64,000 nt of DNA from Mycolicibacterium novocastrense (GTDB lineage: Bacteria > Actinomycetota > Actinomycetes > Mycobacteriales > Mycobacteriaceae). The stretch lies in assembly GCF_001570485.1 (NCBI RefSeq), contig NZ_BCTA01000028.1, positions 1-64,000 of the forward strand, read 5' to 3'. Every line of letters starts with the position of its first letter. Within the stretch, counting starts at the first letter, position 1. A program made the position numbers and the translations under genes. The notes under the pieces were generated by a model. That model was not told the DNA's origin. It saw nothing but the letters and a program-made list of their open reading frames with translations, and did no database searches. This document shows positions 27,809-36,778 of this stretch, one piece after another.

Positions 27809-29577
27809 TGGCCGATGGGGTAGGGCTCTCGGTTGGCGCGACCAACCTGGCCGCCGTCGTCGTGGGCAGATCAGCCGTGACCCGGTCTCCGGTGCTGACG
27901 TTGTATCCGCACCGCCCGCCCGAGGTCGGCGTGCCCGGCGAGAACCGCAACCTCGACGAACGCGGCCTGATCCTGACTGATTTCGTCGACCGGGTCGGGG
28001 ATCCGGTCGGCATCGTCGCCGCCGACGGTTCCACTCACAAAGCCGAAGTCGTGCTCGCCGATGCGCTGCGGGCAATGCTCCACACGGTCGGGGGCGGCCG
28101 GGGCCCCGCCGGCAACATCGCGGTGACGCACCCGGCGCACTGGCGGCCCGCCTCCGTCGACGCGCTGCGCGGGGCGTTGGCCGCCGTGCCCGAGTTTCAG
28201 CGGCCCCGGCCGGCGCCCGTCGTCTCCGATGCGGTGGCCGCGCTGACCTCTCTGCAGGACGAACCGGGGGTGCCCACCCGCGGCGTCATCGCCCTCTGCG
28301 ACTTCGGGGGGACCGGAACGAGTATCAGCCTGTTCGATGCGGATAACGGTTACACGCAGATCGGCCAGACCGTCCGCCACCACGACCTGTCCGGTGACCT
28401 GGTGGACCAGGCGCTGCTGACCCACGTCCTCGAGGATCTGTCGGCGGCCGGGGCCGTCGACCTGTCCAGCACCTCGGCGATCGGCTCGCTGTCGCGGTTG
28501 CGTGCACAGTGCCGCGGCGCCAAGGAGCGGCTGTCCACCGCGGCGTTCACCTCGCTGGTGGCCGAATTGCCCGGGCACCGCAGCGATGTGCGGCTGACAC
28601 GCACCGAACTCGACGAGGTGCTGAGCGGACCTCTCACGGGGTTTGCGAACACCCTGCAGGAGACCCTGGAGCGCAACGGTATTCGTGAACTGGCGGCCGT
28701 GGCGTCGGTCGGCGGCGGGGCGCGGATCCCGGTCGTCACCACCACGCTCTCGGAGCGGTTCCGGGCGCCGGTGATCACGTCGGCCCACCCCGAATTGGCT
28801 TCGGCGGTGGGCGGTGGGTTGGCCGCCGTCCGAGGCACCGTCGAGGAGGGGATGACCGCGATGTCCGCGGCTCCCGGGGCCGGTGCTGCCGTCGCCGCGG
28901 CCACGGCGATGGCCCCCGAGGTCGGCTCTGCGGCCGACGAAGCGTCGCCACAGTCAGAAGCCTTCGGGGCCTTGGCCTGGTCGGACGCCGAAGAGCTGCC
29001 CGAGGTCGCGGCAACCGATCCCTACGACTACGGACCGCCCGCGGCCGGCGCCGCCGACGTGCGCCCGCAGATGCAGTTCGACGACGAATCCTGGGACGAC
29101 CTGCCGCCGCGACCGGTGCCCTGGTACCGCAATCCGGCGGTCCCGCTGGCCGTTGGCGTCCTCGTGGTGCTGGCCGCGCTGGTGGCCGCGGTGCTGTGGG
29201 TGATGTCCGGCGACGAGTCCGCACCTGAGCCCGCGACCACCACACCACCCATGACGGTCACCCCGCGGCCCACGACACCGACCACCGCCGAGCCGCCGCC
29301 ACCGCCGGCCACCCAGGCGCCCCAGACCGTCTACCGGCCGCCTCCGCCGGTGACCCGGACCGTCACCGAGCCGCCCCCGTCGCCCGAACCCCCGCCCCCG
29401 ACAACCGAGCCGCCGCCTCCGTCGCCGGAGCCACCCCCGACAACCGAGCCGCCGCCCACCACGACGGCACCGCCGGCGACCACGCAGCCGCCGTGGAGCC
29501 CGACCGCGCCGTACCCGACGATTCCGGGGCTGCCGTGGGTGCCCGCTCCGCAACTGCCCGGTCAACCGGCGCCGTAG
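27808..29577 (+). CDS. Membrane-anchored Hsp70-like protein with Pro-rich tail
   Basis: 589 residues. Residues 1-345 form a divergent actin-like ATPase fold: GLSVGATNLAAVVVG at the start, IALCDFGGTGTSISLFD as phosphate loop 2, and VASVGGGARIPVVTTTL as the adenosine motif. A linker leads to one membrane helix (PLAVGVLVVLAALVAAVLWVMS, near 450-472) and then about 110 residues rich in Pro and Thr with repeated EPPPP/TTEPPP. The ATPase is therefore inside and the Pro-rich tail outside the membrane. The Hsp70 peptide-binding domain is missing, so a normal chaperone role is unlikely. Confidence 0.8.
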   Translation: MADGVGLSVGATNLAAVVVGRSAVTRSPVLTLYPHRPPEVGVPGENRNLDERGLILTDFVDRVGDPVGIVAADGSTHKAEVVLADALRAMLHTVGGGRGPAGNIAVTHPAHWRPASVDALRGALAAVPEFQRPRPAPVVSDAVAALTSLQDEPGVPTRGVIALCDFGGTGTSISLFDADNGYTQIGQTVRHHDLSGDLVDQALLTHVLEDLSAAGAVDLSSTSAIGSLSRLRAQCRGAKERLSTAAFTSLVAELPGHRSDVRLTRTELDEVLSGPLTGFANTLQETLERNGIRELAAVASVGGGARIPVVTTTLSERFRAPVITSAHPELASAVGGGLAAVRGTVEEGMTAMSAAPGAGAAVAAATAMAPEVGSAADEASPQSEAFGALAWSDAEELPEVAATDPYDYGPPAAGAADVRPQMQFDDESWDDLPPRPVPWYRNPAVPLAVGVLVVLAALVAAVLWVMSGDESAPEPATTTPPMTVTPRPTTPTTAEPPPPPATQAPQTVYRPPPPVTRTVTEPPPSPEPPPPTTEPPPPSPEPPPTTEPPPTTTAPPATTQPPWSPTAPYPTIPGLPWVPAPQLPGQPAP

Positions 29578-29586
29578 CACCGTTCG

Positions 29587-29600
29587 GCCGCATCGGCGGC
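29587..29600. terminator. Possible convergent terminator hairpin
   Basis: GCCGC (29587-29591) and GCGGC (29596-29600) with a 4-base loop lie in the 30-bp gap between the convergent Hsp70-like and methyltransferase genes. The stem is short and there is no T-run, so support is weak. Confidence 0.25.
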
Positions 29601-29607
29601 TGACGGC

Positions 29608-30696
29608 TCAGGGGATTCTCGGTTTCTTGGTCAACACCAGGTGCGCCATCGGGATCTGAGTCTTCTCGGGAGCCGCGGCCAGCCGGGCCGCCATACCTGC
29701 CTCCAGGCGATCGAAGAACTGGTCCGACCGAGGGTCGGCGGCACCGCCCTCGAGTGTGGTCGCCAGCATCGGGAACACCGCCGCCCTGGCGAATGACGCC
29801 CACTGCGCCCCGAAAGTCGTTGCGTTGCCGTCGACTTGATACTGCTGCCAGAAGCGGTCCCCGGCGTCGAAGATCTCCAGATGTTCGATCTCGAGTTGTT
29901 CGAAACGGCCCTTCGGAGCAAACGGCGCCAGGAAATCCTGCTCCCGCCGGCCGACGATGGGGATACCCATCCGGTGCACCTCGTCGGCGGTCAGCAAGCC
30001 GTCGGCGGCCAGTTCGTCGATCGCGTCGACCAGCGCGTCGAGCACTGAGCGGTACCCCACCTCGCCGTTGTCGTCGACCGCCGTCGTCATCACGACGAAA
30101 CGACCGCCGCGACGCAGTTCACGACCGCGGAAGGCGATGAACTCATGCCAGTCGGTGGCGGCCTGCCTGGCGTACGCGGCGCGCACCGTCTCGTCGCGGC
30201 TGTAGGCCACGTGGACGTGGTCGGGGATCGGCGCGGGTACACGGCTGAGCCAATGCACGGCCCATGAACTCCAGCCGAGGTTCACACTGCTCGACGGCAT
30301 GATCTGCGAGTAGAACGACCGGCCGATCGCGGAGGCGAAAGCCGCGGAGTCCTTGCTCAGATAGGTGTCCGGATCTTCGGCGAGGGTGCGGAACAGTGCG
30401 GTGAAGTCGTTTTCCGGTACGTCGGTGTGCACGACCAGGGTGGGGTGGTCGGTGCGGGTCCGCTTGCGCACCACCGCGATTGCCGCGCAGATCGGCAGCA
30501 GCGAGTTGTGGCCCGTCGACGCGCCGTAGTCGGCGATGACGAACGGTTGCGGAGGCCGCGGGATCGGCACGGCGGCGGCCGCCTCCTCGAAAAGCTTGAT
30601 CGCCCCGTGCAGACCGGCGGCCTGCAGACGCGAACCGGCGGTGTACGACCCGCTCTCCATCGGCTCGGGCCGCACGACGATGCTGGACTCGGGCAT
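29608..30696 (-). CDS. SABATH-type carboxyl methyltransferase, probable fatty acid O-methyltransferase
   Basis: 362 residues. PFVIADYGASTGHNSLLPICAAI is the SAM motif of the plant salicylate/jasmonate (SABATH) methyltransferases; the N-terminal GSYTAGSRLQ and the SSSVNLGWSSWAVHWLSRVP segment are also diagnostic. Mycobacterial members have been described as fatty acid methyltransferases that make methyl esters of free fatty acids (reported, to my memory, in M. marinum). This one probably does the same. It stands alone, converging with the Hsp70-like gene. Confidence 0.85.
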   Translation of the reverse strand: MPESSIVVRPEPMESGSYTAGSRLQAAGLHGAIKLFEEAAAAVPIPRPPQPFVIADYGASTGHNSLLPICAAIAVVRKRTRTDHPTLVVHTDVPENDFTALFRTLAEDPDTYLSKDSAAFASAIGRSFYSQIMPSSSVNLGWSSWAVHWLSRVPAPIPDHVHVAYSRDETVRAAYARQAATDWHEFIAFRGRELRRGGRFVVMTTAVDDNGEVGYRSVLDALVDAIDELAADGLLTADEVHRMGIPIVGRREQDFLAPFAPKGRFEQLEIEHLEIFDAGDRFWQQYQVDGNATTFGAQWASFARAAVFPMLATTLEGGAADPRSDQFFDRLEAGMAARLAAAPEKTQIPMAHLVLTKKPRIP

Positions 30697-30832
30697 CGCG
30701 ACCTCCGTGACGTGCGGACAACAGGTTCGGTCCTATCCGACGGTAGTCCCCGCGGGCCGTCGCCGCCGACGGAGGTCGACGTATCCGTAGCAACACCGCG
30801 CCGGGCGGTCCCGCCCGTGCCAAACTCTGCCC

Positions 30833-31576
30833 ATGAGCGGAAGGGCCGGCCCGCGCGTCGCCGTCGTCGTCTCCGTGTTGACCCTCGTGACTGCCGTCGC
30901 CGGTTTCATCGTCACCCTGGTGCTCAACGCGTTCGTCCTCGACGATTTCGACGCCTACGGCGAAGTGCCGATTCCGGGATCCGGCAGCATCGAGTTGCCC
31001 GCGGGCGAGGTGACGGTCAGCTTCCACACCGTGACGACCGGACAGCCGACCAGTGGTTTCCCGATCCCCGCGCTCAGCATCAACATCGACGCGCCCGACG
31101 GGGCGCCCGATCCCGTGGTGACTGAAAGTATCGGCGGGACAACCACCGTGAACAGCGACACCCATGTGCGGCTCTGGGTGGTGCAGGTCGCCGAGCCCGG
31201 CGCCTATCGCGTCTCGACCGACGGCAGCGTGAACGGGTACATCGACCCGCGGCTCTCGTTCGGGCACGGCAGTTCGTACGGCTGGCTGGCGTGGTTGTTC
31301 GGCGGGTTGGCCGCGCTGGGGGTACTGGGGCTCATCGCCGCTCTGATCTGGTCGGCCCGCGCGGCCAAGGTGGCGCGCCCGCTGGCGCCGCACGAGATCG
31401 TCAACGCCGACGCACCGCCGACCCTTCGGGCGGTGTCGACGCCCACCTCGGCGTATCAGCCCGATGACCGGGGCGTGCGCCTCGAACAGCTGAAGCAGCT
31501 GGCCGCCCTTCGGGATTCGGGCGCGCTGACCGAGGCCGAGTTCAACGCGGAGAAGCGCCGCATACTGGGGGACTAG
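30833..31576 (+). CDS. Membrane protein with SHOCT domain
   Basis: 247 residues. A first helix (VAVVVSVLTLVTAVAGFIVTLVLNAFVL), an extracytoplasmic beta-rich domain of about 115 residues, a second helix (WLAWLFGGLAALGVLGLIAALIW), and a short C-terminal SHOCT motif (LEQLKQLAALRDSGALTEAEFNAEKRRILGD). SHOCT motifs are thought to mediate oligomerisation. Function unknown. Its stop directly abuts the stop of the convergent metallo-hydrolase gene. Confidence 0.75.
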   Translation: MSGRAGPRVAVVVSVLTLVTAVAGFIVTLVLNAFVLDDFDAYGEVPIPGSGSIELPAGEVTVSFHTVTTGQPTSGFPIPALSINIDAPDGAPDPVVTESIGGTTTVNSDTHVRLWVVQVAEPGAYRVSTDGSVNGYIDPRLSFGHGSSYGWLAWLFGGLAALGVLGLIAALIWSARAAKVARPLAPHEIVNADAPPTLRAVSTPTSAYQPDDRGVRLEQLKQLAALRDSGALTEAEFNAEKRRILGD

Positions 31577-32206
31577 CTAGTGCCCTCTGGCCACCCACTC
31601 GTCGTAGTTGACCAGCTCATCGCCGATGGTGGTGGAATCGCCGTGACCGGTGTAGACGACGGTGTGGTCGGGCAGCTTTCCCAGCCGCCCGGAGATCGAC
31701 TCGAGGATGGTGGGGAAGTCGGAGAACGACCGCCCCGTCGCGCCCGGCCCGCCCTGAAAGAGGGTGTCGCCGGAGAACACCGCGTTCAACTCCGGCGCAT
31801 GCCAGCACACCGAACCCGGCGAATGCCCGGGTGTGTGCAGGGCGCGCAGCTCGGTACCCGCGACCTGCAGGGTGTCGCCGTCCGCCACGGTGCGGAAGTC
31901 GCTGTCCGGGTGCGTCATTCGCCACAGCATGTCGTCGGCCGGGTGCATCAGCACCGGCGCGTCGAGTGCCTGGCCCAGTTCGGGTGCGACCGTCACATGG
32001 TCGTTGTGTCCGTGCGTGCACACCACCGCGACCACATGCCGGCCGCCGACCGCGTTGACAATCGGCCCCGCGTCGTGCGCCGCGTCGAACACCACCACCT
32101 CGGAGTCGTCGCCGACGATCCAGATGTTGTTGTCGACTTCCCAACTGCCGCCGTCGAGTTCGAAGGTGCCGTGGGTGACCACCCGGCCGATCGGTCCGCC
32201 GTTCAT
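31577..32206 (-). CDS. Metallo-beta-lactamase fold hydrolase, probable S-formyl-mycothiol hydrolase
   Basis: 209 residues from ATG 32206, overlapping the mscR stop (ATGA). Metal site CTHGHNDHV (HxHxDH), then [13 protein letters not shown] and [13 protein letters not shown], and [10 protein letters not shown] near the end. M. tuberculosis has the same pair, Rv2259-Rv2260. The product of MscR with formaldehyde is S-formyl-mycothiol, and this enzyme is the natural candidate to hydrolyse it to formate and free mycothiol; that role is known to me only from work on the M. smegmatis homologue and is inferred here. Confidence 0.85.
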   Translation of the reverse strand: MNGGPIGRVVTHGTFELDGGSWEVDNNIWIVGDDSEVVVFDAAHDAGPIVNAVGGRHVVAVVCTHGHNDHVTVAPELGQALDAPVLMHPADDMLWRMTHPDSDFRTVADGDTLQVAGTELRALHTPGHSPGSVCWHAPELNAVFSGDTLFQGGPGATGRSFSDFPTILESISGRLGKLPDHTVVYTGHGDSTTIGDELVNYDEWVARGH

Positions 32207-33291
32207 TTCAACACCACCACCGATCGCAGCACCCCGCCCTTGTGCATCTTGTGGAACGCCTCCTCGACGTCGTCGATGCCGATGCGTTCGGTGACGAACT
32301 TCTCCAGCGGTAGTCGGCCCTGCAGGTAGAGGCTGATCAGCGTGGGGAAGTCGCGTTCGGGCAGGCAGTCGCCGTACCACGACGACTTCAGTGAGCCGCC
32401 GCGCGAGAAGAAGTCGATCAGCGGCATCTCCAGCGTCATGTCGGGAGTCGGAACACCCACCAAGACAACGGTTCCCGCGAGGTCGCGGGCGTAGAACGCC
32501 TGCTTCCAGGTCTCCGGCCGGCCGACCGCATCGATCACCACGTCGGCGCCGAAGCCGTCGGTGAGGTCGGCGATGGTCTCCACGGGATCGAGTTCGCGGG
32601 CGTTGATGGTGTGGGTGGCGCCGAAATCGCGTGCCCACTCGAGCTTCTTGTTGTCGGTGTCGACGGCGATGATGCGCTTGGCGCCGACCAGGGCGGCCCC
32701 GGCGATGGCGGCGTCGCCGACGCCGCCGCAGCCGATCACGGCGACGGTGTCGTCGCGGGTCACCGCGCCCGTGTTGACCGCGGCGCCGAGCCCGGCCATC
32801 ACGCCGCAGCCCAGCAGCCCGGCCACGGCGGGGTCGGCCGCGGGATCGACCTTGGTGCACTGCCCTTCGTGCACCAGCGTCTTGTCGGCGAACGCGCCGA
32901 TGCCCAGGGCCGGGGTCAATTCCGTGCCGTCGGTCAGCGTCATCTTCTGCGCGGCGTTGTGGGTGTCGAAGCACAGGTGCGGACGGCCGCGCTTACATGC
33001 CCGGCACTGGCCGCACACCGCGCGCCAGTTGAGGATCACGAAATCGCCGGGTTCGACGTTGGTGACACCTGCTCCGACGGATTCGACGGTGCCCGCGGCC
33101 TCATGGCCCAGCAGGAACGGGAATTCGTCGTTGATGCCGCCCTCCCGATAGGTCAGGTCGGTGTGGCAGACCCCGCACGCCGTGACGTCGACCACCACCT
33201 CGCCCGGACCCGGGTCGGGGATCACGATGTCCACGACTTCGACCGGCTCGTCCTTCTTTCGTGAGATCACTCCGCGCACCGTTTGACTCAT
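32203..33291 (-). CDS. mscR: Mycothiol-dependent formaldehyde dehydrogenase / S-nitrosomycothiol reductase
   Basis: 362 residues, nearly collinear with M. tuberculosis MscR (Rv2259). Zinc-dependent alcohol dehydrogenase family: catalytic zinc ligands in ACGVCHTD and LGHEAAG, structural zinc in [18 protein letters not shown] motif [17 protein letters not shown]. It oxidises the mycothiol adduct of formaldehyde with NAD and reduces S-nitrosomycothiol. Coupled to the hydrolase gene downstream. A TAGGTT -10 box six bases upstream points to a leaderless transcript. Confidence 0.95.
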   Translation of the reverse strand: MSQTVRGVISRKKDEPVEVVDIVIPDPGPGEVVVDVTACGVCHTDLTYREGGINDEFPFLLGHEAAGTVESVGAGVTNVEPGDFVILNWRAVCGQCRACKRGRPHLCFDTHNAAQKMTLTDGTELTPALGIGAFADKTLVHEGQCTKVDPAADPAVAGLLGCGVMAGLGAAVNTGAVTRDDTVAVIGCGGVGDAAIAGAALVGAKRIIAVDTDNKKLEWARDFGATHTINARELDPVETIADLTDGFGADVVIDAVGRPETWKQAFYARDLAGTVVLVGVPTPDMTLEMPLIDFFSRGGSLKSSWYGDCLPERDFPTLISLYLQGRLPLEKFVTERIGIDDVEEAFHKMHKGGVLRSVVVLK

Positions 33292-33303
33292 GACTACAAC
33301 CTA
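33292..33303 (-). promoter_or_regulatory. Probable leaderless promoter of mscR
   Basis: On the minus strand TAGGTT (33303-33298) ends six bases before the mscR ATG at 33291. This fits the TANNNT -10 consensus with a start site at the initiation codon. Confidence 0.45.
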
Positions 33304-33326
33304 TCGGCTGGGGGAACACCGGTCAC

Positions 33327-34106
33327 ATGGCTGATTCGCTTCCCGCGCTGTTCCTCTCCCACGGTGCGCCGCCGCTGGTCGACGACGAGTTGTGGGTGCG
33401 TCAGCTCGCGGCTTGGGCGACAGAGCTGCCACGGCCTGCGGCGATCCTGGTCGTGTCGGCGCACTGGGAGTCCGCGCCGCTGACGATCGGGTCGACATCG
33501 ACGCAGACCCCGTTGACCTACGATTTCTGGGGCTTCCCGCAGCGCTACTACCAGACGACCTACGACGCGCCCGGCGCCGTCGACCTCGCCGCGCGCATCG
33601 AGGCGATGCTGCCCCGCGATGAGCCGGTGCGCCACGACCCCGGTCGCAGGCTCGACCACGGCGCCTACGTTCCGCTGACGGTGATGTATCCCGACGCCGA
33701 CATCCCGGTGCTGCAGATCTCGATGCCGACGCTCGACCCGCAGGCGCTGCTGCACCTGGGCGAGCGGTTGAGGCCGCTGCGCGACGAGGGCGTGCTGATC
33801 ATCGGGTCCGGGTTCACGACGCACGGTTTGCCGTTCCTCGACGACCCGTCACCTGGCGCGGAGCCGCCGGACTGGTCGACGGACTTCGACATGTGGGCGG
33901 CCGAGATGTTCGCCGCCGGCGACGTCGACGCCTTGATCGACTTCCGTCATCGGGCGCCGGGCATGCCGTATGCGCATCCCACCATCGAGCACTGGTCGCC
34001 GCTGTTCGTCGCGCTCGGCGCCTCCCGCGATCCCGCGCAGCAGGCGCGGCAGGTGATCGACGGCTACTGGATGGGTCTGGCCAAGAGGTCGATCGAACTG
34101 ATTTAG
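33327..34106 (+). CDS. Class III extradiol ring-cleavage dioxygenase-like protein (DODA/LigB type)
   Basis: 259 residues. Metal-site residues typical of the YgiD/4,5-DOPA dioxygenase branch are seen: [39 protein letters not shown] and [14 protein letters not shown]. Such enzymes cleave catechol-like rings with Fe(II), or Zn(II) in some homologues. Substrate unknown. GGGGGAA precedes the ATG. It diverges from mscR with 35 bases between and is not part of the Rv2256c-Rv2260 arrangement as I recall it. Confidence 0.82.
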   Translation: MADSLPALFLSHGAPPLVDDELWVRQLAAWATELPRPAAILVVSAHWESAPLTIGSTSTQTPLTYDFWGFPQRYYQTTYDAPGAVDLAARIEAMLPRDEPVRHDPGRRLDHGAYVPLTVMYPDADIPVLQISMPTLDPQALLHLGERLRPLRDEGVLIIGSGFTTHGLPFLDDPSPGAEPPDWSTDFDMWAAEMFAAGDVDALIDFRHRAPGMPYAHPTIEHWSPLFVALGASRDPAQQARQVIDGYWMGLAKRSIELI

Positions 34107-34177
34107 CCGTTGAACCGCCCGGCGGCGGACTCCGTTGTGCAATGGACATGAGCTCAGTACGCCGGAAGGAACCCGCG

Positions 34178-35251
34178 ATGACCGATATCGACCACAGACC
34201 AGCGGACACGACCGAGGAGTTCGCCGCGCGGATGGTGTCCGCGATCGACAGCGCCAGCCTCGCCCTGCTGTTGTCGATCGGTCACCAGACCGGGTTGTGG
34301 GACACCATGGCCGATTCGGCCCCGGCCACCAGCGCCGAGCTCGCCGCGGCCGCGGGACTCAACGAACGCTACGTGCGCGAGTGGCTGGGCGGTGTGGTGA
34401 CGGCGGGGGTGATCGAGTACGACCCCGCGGCGGGCACCTATTGGCTTCCGCCGCACCGCGCCGCGGTCCTCACCCGCGCCGCGGGCCCGGACAACTTCGC
34501 GCGGTTGGCGCAGTTCATTTCGCTGCTGGGCGAGGTGGAGCAGCAGATCATCGGCTGCTTCCGCACCGGCGGAGGGCTGTCCTACAGCGAGTACCCGCGG
34601 TTCCACACGGTGATGGCCGAGCAGAGCGGAGAGGTGTTCGACGCCGCGCTCGTCGACGTCATCCTGCCGTTGGCACAGGGATTGCCACAGCTGCTGCGCG
34701 ACGGGGCCGACGTCGCCGACATCGGCTGCGGTAGCGGGCACGCGATCAACGTGATGGCCCAGGCGTTCCCGGCCAGCCGGTTCACCGGAATCGACTTCAG
34801 CGACGAGGGTCTCGGCGTGGGACGCGCCGAGGCGGCCCGGCTGGGCCTGGCCAACGCCACCTTCGTCGCAGCAGACGTTGCGGCGCTGGACATGCCCGAA
34901 AGTTACGATGTGATAACGGTTTTCGACGCCATCCACGACCAGGCCGATCCGGCTGCCGTGCTGGCCAACATCTATCGTGCGCTCAGGCCGGGCGGCTGCC
35001 TGCTCATGGTCGACGTCAAGGCCTCGAGCAACCTGGAGGACAACGTCGGCGTGCCGCTGGCCACGTACCTCTACACGGTCTCGACGATGCACTGCATGAC
35101 GGTTTCGCTCGGCCTCGACGGTGCCGGACTCGGCACCTGCTGGGGGCATCAACTCGCCACCTCGATGCTCGGCGATGCCGGATTCAGCGACGTCTCGGTG
35201 CGAGAGATCGAGTCCGATCCGGTCAACAACTACTACATCGCGCGCAAGTAG
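34178..35251 (+). CDS. Methyltransferase with N-terminal winged helix (Rv2258c-like)
   Basis: 357 residues from ATG 34178, set by GGAAGGA at 34162-34168; earlier in-frame ATGs at 34142 and 34148 lack one. Residues 1-100 form a dimerisation winged-helix region ([18 protein letters not shown]...[21 protein letters not shown]). The SAM domain follows with [30 protein letters not shown] and [11 protein letters not shown]. The M. tuberculosis counterpart, Rv2258c, was first called a regulator and later shown to have a methyltransferase fold. Substrate unknown. Confidence 0.87.
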   Translation: MTDIDHRPADTTEEFAARMVSAIDSASLALLLSIGHQTGLWDTMADSAPATSAELAAAAGLNERYVREWLGGVVTAGVIEYDPAAGTYWLPPHRAAVLTRAAGPDNFARLAQFISLLGEVEQQIIGCFRTGGGLSYSEYPRFHTVMAEQSGEVFDAALVDVILPLAQGLPQLLRDGADVADIGCGSGHAINVMAQAFPASRFTGIDFSDEGLGVGRAEAARLGLANATFVAADVAALDMPESYDVITVFDAIHDQADPAAVLANIYRALRPGGCLLMVDVKASSNLEDNVGVPLATYLYTVSTMHCMTVSLGLDGAGLGTCWGHQLATSMLGDAGFSDVSVREIESDPVNNYYIARK

Positions 35252-35261
35252 GCTCGGCGCG

Positions 35262-36086
35262 ATGAGCGCGCTGGATCTCGTGGGCGACTGGCCGGTGCCC
35301 AACGCCGCGGCCGCCGTCGTCGGACCGTCTGGCGTGCTGGCCGAGCATGGCGACCAGCGGCGACGATTTGAGCTGGCGTCGGTGACGAAACCGCTGGCCG
35401 CACGCGCGGTGCAGGTCGGCGTCGAGGAGGGGGCGGTCGAACTCGACACCGAAGCGGGCCCGCCCGGGGCGACGGTGCGTCACCTGCTGGCGCACGCGTC
35501 GGGCTACTCCATGCGCTCGGCGGAGACGATGGCCGAGCCGGGGGCCCGGCGCGTCTACTCGAATTACGGGTTCGGGGTGTTGGCCGAGACCCTCGAGAAG
35601 GCGACGGGCATCGCGTTCGACCGGTATCTGACCGAGGCGGTGTTCGAACCGCTGGGCATGTCCGACAGCGTGCTCGACGGGGGCGCGGCCGCCGCGGGGT
35701 ACGGCGCGACGTCGACGGCGGCCGATCTGGCGGCATTCGCCGCAGACCTGCTGCGGCCGGCTACCGTGTCCGCCCGACTGCACGGCGAGGCGATCTCGGT
35801 GCAGTTTCCCGGCCTGGACGGGGTGCTGCCGGGGTTCGGTGTGCAGCGGCCCAACGACTGGGGGCTGGGCTTCGAGATCCGCGGGGGCAAGTCCCCGCAC
35901 TGGACGGGCGAGCAGAACTCCGAGCGCACGTTCGGGCATTTCGGCCAGTCAGGGACGTTTTTGTGGGTCGATCCGGACGCCGATCTGGCGCTCGTCGTGC
36001 TCACCGATCGCAACTTCGGCGAGTGGGCGTACAAGCCGTGGCGGATTTTATCTGACGAAGTCCTGAGAGAATTCGCCGCAGACTAG
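35262..36086 (+). CDS. Serine beta-lactamase-fold hydrolase (Rv2257c-like)
   Basis: 274 residues from ATG 35262, 10 bases after the methyltransferase stop. Penicillin-binding/class C-like motifs are all present: SVTK (SxxK nucleophile), YSNYG (YxN) and HFGQSG (HxG). LLAHASGY is the usual loop after the SxxK helix. There is no signal peptide, so it is probably a cytoplasmic esterase or peptidase rather than a secreted beta-lactamase. Likely cotranscribed with the methyltransferase. Confidence 0.87.
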   Translation: MSALDLVGDWPVPNAAAAVVGPSGVLAEHGDQRRRFELASVTKPLAARAVQVGVEEGAVELDTEAGPPGATVRHLLAHASGYSMRSAETMAEPGARRVYSNYGFGVLAETLEKATGIAFDRYLTEAVFEPLGMSDSVLDGGAAAAGYGATSTAADLAAFAADLLRPATVSARLHGEAISVQFPGLDGVLPGFGVQRPNDWGLGFEIRGGKSPHWTGEQNSERTFGHFGQSGTFLWVDPDADLALVVLTDRNFGEWAYKPWRILSDEVLREFAAD

Positions 36087-36195
36087 CGCAACAGGCGCCT
36101 CACAAGGCACAATAGACACGCACGACACAGCTGTAATTTCGGTTTCAAGAGGCCGCTTGGGGAAGACGTCCCTCGTGGAGCCGAAGGAGTGGCAA

Positions 36196-36708
36196 ATGCG
36201 TGCGTCGAACCAGTTCGCCGAAGCGACGACGGGCGTGGTCTACATCCACGCGTCACCCGCTGCGGTGTGCCCGCATGTCGAGTGGGCGTTGTCGTCGACC
36301 CTTCAGGCGAGGGCGAATCTCAAGTGGACTCCGCAACCGGCCATGCCGGGACAGCTGCGTGCCGTCACCAACTGGGTCGGCCCGGTGGGTACCGGTGCCG
36401 CCTTGGCCAGCGCGTTGCGGTCGTGGTCGGTGCTGCGGTTCGAGGTGACCGAGGATCCCAGCCCCGGCGTCGACGGCCATCGCTGGTGTCACACGCCGCA
36501 GCTCGGACTGTGGAGCGGATCGATGAGCGCCAACGGCGATGTGATCGTCGGCGAGATGCGGCTGCGCGCGATGATGGTCGCCGGCGCGGACACGCTGGCC
36601 GCCGAACTGGACTCGGTGCTGGGCACAGCGTGGGACGAGGCCTTGGAGCCGTACCGCGATGGCGGTGCGGGCGCGGAGGTGAGCTGGCTGAGCCGCGGAG
36701 TCGGGTAG
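36196..36708 (+). CDS. DUF3145-family protein (Rv2256c-like)
   Basis: 170 residues from ATG 36196 with AAGGAG upstream; the frame opens earlier at 36157 but without a ribosome site. MRASNQFAEATTGVVYIHASPAAVCPHVEWALSSTL is the conserved start of this actinobacterial family, whose function is unknown. It is soluble, with no signal or membrane helix. The 109 bases upstream are AT-richer than average and probably hold its own promoter. Confidence 0.85.
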   Translation: MRASNQFAEATTGVVYIHASPAAVCPHVEWALSSTLQARANLKWTPQPAMPGQLRAVTNWVGPVGTGAALASALRSWSVLRFEVTEDPSPGVDGHRWCHTPQLGLWSGSMSANGDVIVGEMRLRAMMVAGADTLAAELDSVLGTAWDEALEPYRDGGAGAEVSWLSRGVG

Positions 36709-36713
36709 GTCTT

Positions 36714-36763
36714 GGTCCGGCGCGAGTGTGCGGACCCATACGCCCGAACGGCGTGTCGCGTAT
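36714..36763. terminator. Paired inverted repeats between convergent genes
   Basis: GGTCCG (36714-36719) pairs with CGGACC (36731-36736), and ATACGC (36738-36743) with GCGTAT (36758-36763). Two adjacent hairpins sit in the 70-bp gap between DUF3145 and the lipid kinase gene, a likely place for a two-way terminator. No T-run, as is common in mycobacteria. Confidence 0.35.
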
Positions 36764-36778
36764 AGAACCGCACGTTCG

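Noticed and set aside
33893..34177. Longer start for the Rv2258c-like methyltransferase
   Set aside because: The extension overlaps the dioxygenase gene and is Arg-rich; a strong ribosome site precedes ATG 34178.
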